Assembly: GCA_900312665.1 (NCBI GenBank)
Contig: ONZQ02000010.1
Coordinates: forward strand, 1,200,278-1,264,277
Source: Cephalotrichum gorgonifer
Taxonomy: Eukaryota > Ascomycota > Sordariomycetes > Microascales > Microascaceae
Length of the DNA stretch: 64,000 nt
Direction: 5' to 3'
The notes below the pieces were generated by a model, which worked only from the letters and a program-made list of their open reading frames with translations, was not told the DNA's origin and ran no database searches. A program made the position numbers and the translations under genes. Shown here one piece after another: positions 55,846 through 64,000 of the stretch (position 1 is its first letter; the number at the start of each line of letters is the position of its first letter).

Positions 55846-58223
55846 CTACTCTCCCCCCCACCTCCTCAGCAGCTCCGCCCTCTTCTCCCCCCTAACCCTC
55901 GCCCCCCTCGGCTCAACCTCGCCCAACCTTCCCCTGACCGCCTCCGCCTCCCTCTCCATGACCCCGATCGACCCCTCCACCTCCTCATCCACAAGCCTCA
56001 CCTCCCCGTACGGGCTATCCGCCAGCACGCACCCCCACAGCAGGCCGACCGCCCTCTGAGCGTCATGCAAGTGCATCCTAACCGCCTCCTCGAAGCTCCC
56101 CTGCGCCCCAGCAGCCACGCCGCGCGCCTTCGCCTCCTTCTCGGCGAGCATCTCCTCCAGCGCCGCGACCCGCTCGCGCCCGCCCTCGGGGAGGGACCCC
56201 GATAGGGAGAGCGCGCGCAGGAGCGACTCCAGAGCGGGCTCGTCCGGCGGGATGGAGGAGGAGCGGCGCCGGCGGAGGGACGGGGCGCGCTGGCGGGCCG
56301 GGGAGATGGCGTCCTTGGACTTGCGCCGGCGGACGGGGGAGCGGTTGGGGTTCGAGGGGCGGCGGGGCCGGGGCTTGGTGACGGGCTTGGAGAGCTCGGC
56401 GCGGGCGGCGGCGGCGATTGTGGATGTCGCGGACTGGTGGGAGTGGAGGGTTTCGAGGCGGGAGAGGAGGGCGGTGGTGTGGGATTGGAGGTAGTCCAGA
56501 CAGTCGTTGACCTGGAAGGCGTTAGATGGCTGTTTTCACTCACTTTTCCGTTTTCGACGTCCTGCTTTTCTCTTCCTCTTCTTATTTCCTGCTTTCCCTT
56601 TCAGGGGGTACAGGAGGGGGGGGGCGGGGAAGGGGGGCAGCAAGTTTCACGTTGGGGGCCACTTACATAGTCCACGGCGACAGAGGAGTGCTCTAGCGCC
56701 CGGGCATTCTTATTCGTGACCTTCCGCACCGCGGGCTGGAGATACTGGTTCTCCACCGACATCTGTACCACAGGAAGGATCTCAGCGTAGAGCGAGTCCA
56801 CCTCTTCCCTCAGCGCGCTCACCTCCGCTGGGTCCGTTGTGTCGGAGTGCTTCGGGTCCGAGATGACAGCGTTGTTCAGCGCCTCGAGGTAGGTCCTATC
56901 GAGCCTGCACCGCGTCATCTCGACGGTACACTTGATCAGCCTAGTAGTTTCAGAAGTATTAGCTCTCCGGCCCTCGGACAACGGGTAGAGGAGAACAGAA
57001 GGGAACCACCCAAAAAAAAGGAGAAAAGAAATAGGGGGTCGAGATTAAGCAACACAAAATGACGAAACAAGATAACAACAGGGGGCACACGACCACTCAC
57101 TTCATACACGTCTCCCTCACCCCGTCCACGAGATCGTCGTCGCGCCGATCGGTGAGGTTAAACCCCGCGCCCAGCTTCTCCAGGCTCGCGAGGAGCTTGT
57201 CGTCCGAGTGGAGCAGCTCGTCAACGCCCCGCCGCAGCTCGTCGTCGGCGGCCTGCGACTGCTGCTCCAGCTCGGAGAGCTTGACGTCCAGCGACCGGGA
57301 GAGGTCCTCTACCTGTGTGGCGCGGCCATCCGTTAGCGAAGTGTACCCTCCGGTTTTGAACATTTTAGGCGAGATTTAGAACGGGCCGGAGGAATGAAGG
57401 GCGGGAGGGAGTGGACATGGAGAAGGCGAAGGCGGGGACCACTAGAGCAAAGGGACGAAAACGGAAAGAAGAGGACAGGTGAAAAAGAGGGGGCGATTGG
57501 AAGAAACGGGACAGAGATTGTGGGGCCGAGAGGAAGAGAACTGCATGAGGAAGGGAGAGGAAACAAATGTGAAGAAAAAACGATAGGTCGGGTAACACGC
57601 ACAGAAGCCTTCACCTCCCTCGTCTCAACAGCCGTCCTGTGCATCCTCGTAGCCTCAAGCTCGGACCTCCTCTCCTCGTCGCCTATCCGGGCGCGGGCGA
57701 ACCGCGCGAGGGCCTCCTGCTGCTGGCGGAGCGTCTCGGTCTGCTTGGAGATGGCGGCTGCGGACCGGTTGAGCTCGCGGATCGCCGACTGGAGCTCCTG
57801 CTGGGAGCGCGGGAGCGGGAGATCCTGGTCCCGGAGCCCGGCTTTTAGGCGCTTGATGGCGCCGGTGGAGGAGAGTGCTGTGAAGCTGTGGGGAGGGGGC
57901 GTGAGTTAGTCTCTCTTGAGCCAGAAGGGGGGTTAAGGGGTAAGGGGTACGGGAGTAGAGGGTGGGTAAGATAGGCGTAGGGCGTATGGCGGTGGGAGTA
58001 GGGTGTGCGGCGAGAGCGGCGAAGGGGAAGGAACAACAGGGGGATAGGGGGGAGGATAAGTGACGTACGTAGAGAGCTCATCCTGGGTCAGCATCGTCGC
58101 GGGCGTGAGATGCAGCTTCGCCCACGCAGAGAACGACGCATCTCTAAGCGCCCCTGAAAGCTGAGACCTCGAAACATCGATGCCCCGCTCCTTGAGGATA
58201 CGGTCAAGCGCGTCGACGTCCAT
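55846..58223 (-). CDS. coiled-coil protein, HAUS3-like augmin subunit candidate
   Basis: Five exons (58223-58069, 57885-57603, 57312-57101, 56940-56667, 56511-55846) give 529 aa; all joins keep frame and most introns carry CTAAC branch sites. The N-terminus (MDVDALDRILKERGIDV, then FSAWAKLHL, LTQDELSTFTALSSTGAI) follows the HAUS3 pattern: a small domain with a Trp, a loop and LxxxELxxFxxLxxSG. Long coiled coils follow (residues about 75-230). A helical middle reads NQYLQPAVRKV and DCLDYLQSHTTALLSRLE, then a basic Ser/Arg/Pro linker and a C-terminal helix. Augmin recruits gamma-tubulin to existing microtubules. The match is by eye and the identity is tentative; another spindle or kinetochore coiled-coil protein is possible. 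Confidence 0.6.
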
Positions 58224-61154
58224 ATTCGTCCACCCTGTCTCAGAGAATCGATGAGAGCGTTGTCGGTGTCTCAAAAGCCCGAGTGAAATACGAAAAACTC
58301 GCTGCCGGAACACTGGCCCGCGAGTACAGTTTGTAAATACTCGATTAGATCCGAAGGGTCATGCGAAAGAATATAGAATCCTTTTTTCCTCTCAGACCTA
58401 TGACTCGGGTTTACCCGCTATGAGCGGCAAGGGGCCACTGTCCACGGAGGCTTTAGCTTCGGTGAGGTGGTAGTTCGCAGGTCGAAGTTCACAACGACCT
58501 CGGATCTCCCAGACACAAAGTTCGGTGAGTGGTGGTACCTTTGGGGGATCCTTCAACGTTGCTCTCGAGCTTGAGCTGAGTCGACTGTGTCACCTCGTAG
58601 CTGGGGTTCCTCGGAGCCCCCGTGTTTCCTTGTCCCGCTTCCTTTCCCGTTGGTAGACGCCCGTATCCCCGTCTTGAGAGGGGTATTGGGCGGGGGGTTG
58701 GGAGTGAGGCCGGATCCTTGCGCCGGAGGAGGGGAACTGGTATGTTGATCTTGGAGATGTTGCTTTCGCGTGCTGAGGGGGCGGATTGAAACTGTGCGAC
58801 AATGCAGCGGACCTTGATAATCTCTCTCTCTCTCTCTGTTTCCTTCCGTCTCTATCTCATCCGTCGTACACGGCTTATGCGTTCTGTGACACGTGTTGCC
58901 GCCAGGACCGTGATACGACAGGACTTACACGGTCCGCTCTGGAGGTAGTGGTGAGATGGATATTTTGAGATTGGGCGTGTGTGTACCGTACCGTGTGGGC
59001 ATATGAGCACTGGTAGACTGATTGGGGGGTGAGAGGAGAGTGCCTGGGTGAGCCAAAGTTGTTGCTGGCAGTTGTCAGTGCATTGGGAGCACAACTATGT
59101 ACAGCTGTTGACACCTGCACATCACGATTCACAGACACATGACCCCACCTCGAGATTGTGCGACTCCACCCACGACGACAAGCTCTCATGCTACGGCCCC
59201 TCCAACAATCACCAGACACGAACAACTACACCGCATCAACTTAATCTGTCTCCTCCCGCCCACTCTCGTATCTAGGTATCTAAATATATATCAACTTGCG
59301 TCGCCTATGTGTTGTCCGCCCCTGCTGTCCGTCCCCGATAACAAGAATGTAAAAGAGACGATTGGAAATAGCTGGATTGAACAGACGTCTTCTCGTCCGT
59401 TTGCAATACACCCGTCTCCAGCCTCTTTAGCCCGCGCGTGGGGCCCGCCCGGAACTCCGCGGACGTTTTACGAACCGGGTTTTTTTCTCTCGCTGGCACC
59501 CGGGATCCCGGGAAGTGGCAATGGCGAGCGGCCTTGGTTTGGAAGCAAGCTGCGAGCTAGAGCTCTCATTTACACACTGCCATCTCCCCTCACCCTATTT
59601 GCTACATCCTCTTGTTTTTCTCGCCAAGTGAGCGGGACTGCGGGCTTATTTGCTTCCCCCATCTACATCGCTGTCTACTCGTAGCTGCCGGGGGTGACGA
59701 GTATACGAGTACGAGTGCGGAGCCCACGAGCGGAATTTCGTTGCGCGGCAGGCCGAGAACGCGGAATATGTTTCTTTCCCAGCTCCCAGCCCCCATTCTC
59801 AGGGTAGAACCCAACCTCTCGCTCCGAGAACTTGGTCCCGAGAGCACTGATAGCGGCACGAGGCTCGGGTTCTTAGGTAGGCTGTCATACATCTGAGCTA
59901 CCCCCCGCCCAAACCCCGGATAAGACCAAGCCAAGGTTTGCTTGAAGGGTGAACAACAACCCCCCCCCCCCCCCTTATTTTTCTCCCCGCGCTCTCCAAA
60001 CACGCCATGCCGCCGCCACCCTCCAAAGCCGAGTAAAAAAAAAACGCCCCTCCCGCCCTTTCCCCGGACCACTCCGCCGGCCGGCTGGATGCATGAGACG
60101 CCTCGCTTCGACCTGTAGGCCTTAACTCCTGACAGATCAGGGTTTGTGTCTGAGACACCGGATGGCCCGTACACAGCGCACGGAACACAGCGCACATGCA
60201 GGAAGACCTGCCCGAGGCCGATCCAACAAGGGTCTCTAATACGGTGTATTTTTTTGGCCCTGCCTTGTCTCTTTTTGAAGGGGGTGGGGATGGGTTTGTA
60301 CCCTCTGGACTCTCCTGGGCGTGCGGAGGGAGTTCCGTCCCCCTCCATCCCCTCCCCGAATATTAGAATCTGGATATGTCATTGGATCTTGTGTAGATGG
60401 AGTGTGAGCCGTCATGGTGCACATACTTTACTCTGCCTTTTGGAACAAACGGGCCCGGATACGGGGAGACTCCTCACCGACGGGTGGTGAAGGATAATGC
60501 GGACCGAGGATGTGTCAATGGCCCTTTCTATCCTCCAAGTTCTTTAGTGGGTGATGGTCTTTTATATGACAGACATCAAGAGGCATGTGTAACTGGACTG
60601 CTTGGCTGCACTGAAGCCAGATGGATGACCTTTACACCATTTGAAGCCAAGTGAAGCCCATCGCCAAGTTCATCCCGAATCCTCTTTCTCCTCCCGTGCC
60701 CGCCTGCTCACCCATGACCCCAGATTAACATGCCCTTTCACATATTCCTTTGATCCAGTTATCCCCAATTCCTTTACTTCAAGTATTACCTTTCCTACAG
60801 CCTCATCCAACACGGCTCGCTCGACTCTTTCCTTCTGTGCCGTCTGATTTTCCCTGTTGCTCCAACTGCCCTCAACCGTTAACACAGCACCTCTCTGCCG
60901 CTTGATCGAGCATTACCGTCTAAATTCCATGTTCTCTAGTGAAAGGAATACTTCCTCCCCAATTGTAGAGCCTTTCAACCTATTCTTCCCCCACAAACAT
61001 AAACCCTTTTCTTCTGAATCTTGTATTCACCCATGAAGGAAGTACTCCCTCCCAATCCCGGAGCCCTCCAACCTTTCTCCCCCACACACCCACAAGATCT
61101 ACCTGTCTGGATCAAGCCAGACCCTGGTACTCTGTGAAATCAACCTCCCTGGTG
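58224..61154. other. 2.9-kb intergenic block
   Basis: No gene was supported; a 248-codon minus frame at 59602-60348 has no motif. It contains a C15 run at 59960-59974 and a TACTCGT...ACGAGTA inverted pair at 59676-59703. Confidence 0.5.
59676..59703. repeat. 7-bp inverted repeat TACTCGT / ACGAGTA
   Basis: Arms at 59676-59682 and 59697-59703 with a 14-nt loop, followed at once by a further TACGAGTACGAG run. Confidence 0.75.
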
Positions 61155-63138
61155 ATGGATACAACAGCCCGCCGGCCGATCAAGGATCTCCCTAGGGAAC
61201 CCCCGGACAATGCAGCCTCTATGGCCTCAAATCCGGTCCCGGACAACGGCCTTGTATTCAGAGGACGTCTCAAAGATACTCTCTGCTCCATCAAGTCCCG
61301 TGTGGGAGAGATGGGCTGGGTGATTGTCATGTTTCTCGTCAGCGAGCTGTTCATCTGGGCGATTTACACAGCGCTGAAGCCCCTCGGCGTGGCGTTTCTC
61401 TCGTCCATTACTGGTATGGTTGCTGTGTTTCTGGGCATGACCATCATCGGGTGGGTGTTTCCGGGGGCGGAGGGGCTGTATGAGAGGCACCTAAAGTCCA
61501 AGGTGAGTTTGGCAACCGCCCACCCTTTTCGAGGGAGCGGGGGGATGGGGTGGCTGCCCATCCTCCCGCCTTTCCCGGTTCCCTAGTTGTGGGATAGGCG
61601 CTAAGTGAGACCTGCAGGTCAACTTCATAAACCAGAACCTTGGGATCGGGTTCCCTGTCCCAATGGTGATGTTCATCGACAATGAGGATATCCAAAATAT
61701 TGGCCTCATGTTTGGGAACTTCTGTAGGGCCCCTCCCATCCCCCGTTTCCGTTTTTTTTTCTTTTTCCTTCTCTCTCTCTCTCTACTCTGCTGTGTGCTA
61801 ACCCATGGTTCAGTTAGCACAGGCGCCGTCTTTTGGACAGTTATCCTCCTCCTCTCATGGGGCGTCATGCTCGTAGTACTCTACCCCTACAGAACAAAGA
61901 GCCGGCGCGAGTCAGACCCGGAATCTGGCCCGACGGAATCCGAGGAGAGGGCTAAGCTCCCCACCCTCCTATATACCTCCGATCTCACCATCCGCGACAG
62001 CCAAAAAGGGTGGTCCAGCGCGGGGACCTCGACACTCGCTGGGACACCGTCCACCAGCGCCGCCACTAGCATCGCGGCAGTGGACGTCGCCCCCGCCCCC
62101 GGCCCCGCCTCCACCCCGGCAGAGGAGGGGGAGAAACCCAGCCACCTCCGCACCTGGTACGCCTCCCTCCTAGCCGCCTCCTGCGTCGTCATCATCGGGC
62201 TACCTGTCTCGTACGCCGCGGACGAAGACCGCCCCCTAGACCTCTGCGTCCTCTGGCTCACGTGGGTCACGACCGTCCGAGCGCAATCCACCCTCCGGAG
62301 CGTCGAAATCCCCCGCCTCGCCCCCGAGGCCCGCGGCATCCTCGCCACACTCCTCAACCCCGTCCTCCTAACCGCCTTCTCCATGATGGCGTACACGCGC
62401 CTCAAGGCCCTGGCGCGGGACATCCCCGATGACGCCGTCCTCCGTACCTTCAGCAGCGGGATACCCCTCGCGGAGCTCTGGTCCGGCACCGCGGACCCGG
62501 GCGCGGGCCTCCCCGCCTTCGGCGCCGGCGACATTGCACTCTCTCTGCTGGAGGCGGGAATCGTCGTCTGGGGCTTCAAGCTCCACGAGTGCCGCCGCCA
62601 GCTCTTCTCCCCCTCCGGTCTAGCCGTCGTCCTGGTCTCCGTCGCATCCGCGGCGCTCAGCGCCTTCGTCTCCGTCACGATGAGCAGGGCCATGGGCGTC
62701 GGCGGCAGGGAGAGCCTATCGTTCGCGGCGCGGAGCACAACACTTGCGCTCTCGAAGCCGTCTACGTCTGCGCTAGGCGGGAGCGAGATGGTGAATGCGT
62801 ATCTTGTGGTCGGGAACGGGATATTAGGGCAGATTCTTGCGCCGTGGGTACTGGGGAGGCTGAGGGTTCGGGATGTTTGTGATGGGGAGGGAGAGGGGAG
62901 AGGTGAGGGTGCGGGCGGGGAGAGGGGCGGTGGGGACCGGGACTCGGCGGTCGAGGTCGCAGCTGGGGCGGCCGTCGGGATGAACGGCGCTGCGATGGGG
63001 GTATCGTATCTTTATGAGCGCAGGAGCCGCGCGGCGCCTTACGCGGCGCTGTCGATGACGGCTTTTGGGGTCGTGACGACCTTGTTGGCTGGGGTGGAGC
63101 CGTCTCAGGGGGCGCTGCGGCGGATGGCTGGGCTTTAA
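61155..63138 (+). CDS. LrgA-LrgB fusion membrane protein (PLGG1/CidAB-like transporter)
   Basis: Exons 61155-61502, 61618-61723 and 61814-63138 give 592 aa with about 11-12 hydrophobic helices. The N-terminal part resembles LrgA/CidA. The C-terminal part is LrgB-like: a segment SVEIPRLAPEARGILATLLN, then FAARSTTLALSKPSTSALGG, followed by an NGILGQILAPWVL block, and finally AVGMNGAAMGVSYLYERRSR with a closing hydrophobic helix. Bacterial LrgA/LrgB are separate membrane proteins affecting autolysis and pyruvate movement; the plant chloroplast fusion PLGG1 exports glycolate and glycerate. The fungal fusion's substrate is unknown; a small carboxylate is a fair guess. Intron 2 is exactly 90 nt with no stop, so retention would add 30 hydrophobic residues. 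A later in-frame ATG exists about 22 codons in. Confidence 0.88.
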
Positions 63139-63831
63139 AGTAGGATATGGGGGGGAGGGTGTGGAATAGAAGGAGGAGCGCCAAGAGTGAGAAAAAAGAG
63201 GGAGCAGCATGGCAGGGAGGCGGGGGAAGGGGGTGGGTGGTAAGTATGGAAAGAAGTGGAATGTAAGCTGAGGGGGATGGAAACGGGGTCGATGTATCGC
63301 GGGAGGGACATGGGGGATTGCATAAAAACTGGCGACGGAGGGAAAAGGTGTAACGCGTTCATCGGTCGGGCCCAAGTGATCCAAGGGGGAGGAGGTATCG
63401 GTTTGCATCAAAGCGGCGTTTTACAGACACGGAACTAGAACGGGGGGGGGGGCAGTTGTCTTTCTTTTCAGAGACAGTTCACATAGAATGGAAGGCACAT
63501 TGGTACCTTTTATCTTCCTTTCCTCTTACCCTCCCTTCCGTCCCTCCCCTTACAGTTCGCTTGATACTGAGCTTTGCTCCCTTGTCGCTTATCCTGAATC
63601 TTCTCGTTGCTCACCATGTACTTTTGGATTCTTCTTCTCTCTTGATATCACGCGTTGGGAGGAGGGGAGGGCAGGAGCATGCATATACGGCTTGCACTCC
63701 CGCACTTCCCACAAGTCCGGCTCTCCCACTCCCCCCGTAAGAACTACTCGACACAGAACAGAAGAAGCACGCTCGGATTTTTTTCTTTTTCTTTTTTTCT
63801 TCATCCCTTTTAATCGGACGGTATATATCAT
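63139..63831. other. intergenic between convergent 3' ends
   Basis: 693 nt, pyrimidine-rich toward the right. Open frames here have no recognisable content. Confidence 0.5.
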
Positions 63832-64000
63832 TCACCCCAACCTGTACCCAGTTAGCACAATCACATTCATCTCCTCAGCATGTCCATCTCAAGGACCTCA
63901 GTGGAGGGAAAAGTCCCTTGGGTTGGGGAGGAGATGTCTCACCTTTCAATAAGATGCAGCCCGCTCGCCGTCTCCACGACATCGCTCAGCTGCCCGACCT
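63832..64000 (-). CDS. ESS1: Pin1/Ess1-type peptidyl-prolyl isomerase, C-terminal end only (5' beyond window)
   Basis: The minus strand enters at the right edge and reads VGQLSDVVETASGLHLIE, the conserved end of the parvulin domain. The exon ends at 63943 with a GTGAGA donor. A 98-nt intron with a GCTAAC branch site follows, and a ten-nucleotide final exon (63841-63832) completes Arg-Leu-Gly-stop, a typical Pin1 tail. Ess1/Pin1 isomerises pSer/pThr-Pro bonds, notably in the RNA polymerase II tail. Only about 22 residues are visible; the WW domain and catalytic core lie outside. Confidence 0.8.

Noticed and set aside
59602..60348. 248-codon minus-strand frame
   Set aside because: No motif and low-complexity stretches, including a translated homopolymer run.
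1..64000. CRISPR array, bacterial operons or a prophage
   Set aside because: Spliced genes, fungal families and tRNA introns show a eukaryotic nuclear genome; no regularly spaced direct repeats were found.

Overview
The window looks like nuclear DNA of a filamentous ascomycete (Pezizomycotina, probably a Sordariomycete; the class is an inference). Coding sequence is GC-rich. Introns are mostly 55-212 nt with GT..AG ends and CTAAC-type branch sites. Genes include fungus-specific families (DUF1996, X325 copper proteins, HeLo-like/kinase-like proteins), and two of the three tRNA genes carry introns. A 20-N run at 21414-21433 marks an assembly gap. Exon joins below were worked out by hand from splice signals and reading phase; there is no transcript support.

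Layout. 0.4-4.4 kb: a mitochondrial-looking TPR/Sel1-like protein (+) converges on arginyl-tRNA synthetase (-), which has an in-frame N-terminal extension resembling a mitochondrial presequence. 6.6-8.1 kb: a secreted DUF1996 protein (-). 8.1-15.1 kb: gene-poor, with microsatellites and short inverted repeats. 15.1-16.6 kb: a four-helix membrane protein (-). 16.6-22.9 kb: gene-poor, with the gap. 22.9-24.5 kb: a GNAT acetyltransferase (-), tRNA-Tyr (-) and tRNA-Thr (+). 25.8-28.1 kb: a secreted serine beta-lactamase-fold protein (-). 29.2-34.3 kb: tRNA-Glu (-), then a ferric/cupric reductase (-) divergent from an X325/Bim1-like GPI-anchored copper protein (+). 34.8-40.0 kb: the Doa10/Ssm4 ER ubiquitin ligase (-). 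42.2-45.0 kb: a She10-like membrane protein ending in HDEL (+). 46.3-50.2 kb: a 1301-aa HeLo-like / pseudokinase / trypsin-fold protein (+). 50.6-53.0 kb: Jlp2/CCDC25 and a prolyl-4-hydroxylase-like oxygenase (both -). 54.3-58.2 kb: a BTB protein and a coiled-coil HAUS3-like protein (both -). 61.2-63.1 kb: an LrgA-LrgB fusion transporter (+). 63.8 kb to the edge: the last exons of a Pin1/Ess1-type prolyl isomerase (-).

Functional links. The reductase and the X325 protein fit one job, copper reduction and capture at the cell surface, and their shared promoter carries Mac1-like TTTGCTCA and CTTGCTCA sites. Doa10 and the HDEL protein are divergent neighbours that both point to the ER membrane. 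The HeLo-like/pseudokinase/protease fusion is the best candidate for an under-described system: its domains are those of fungal cell-death and self/non-self proteins, joined here in one chain. The gene-poor blocks share a recurring TACTTGTA / TACTCGTA motif, often as short inverted repeats.
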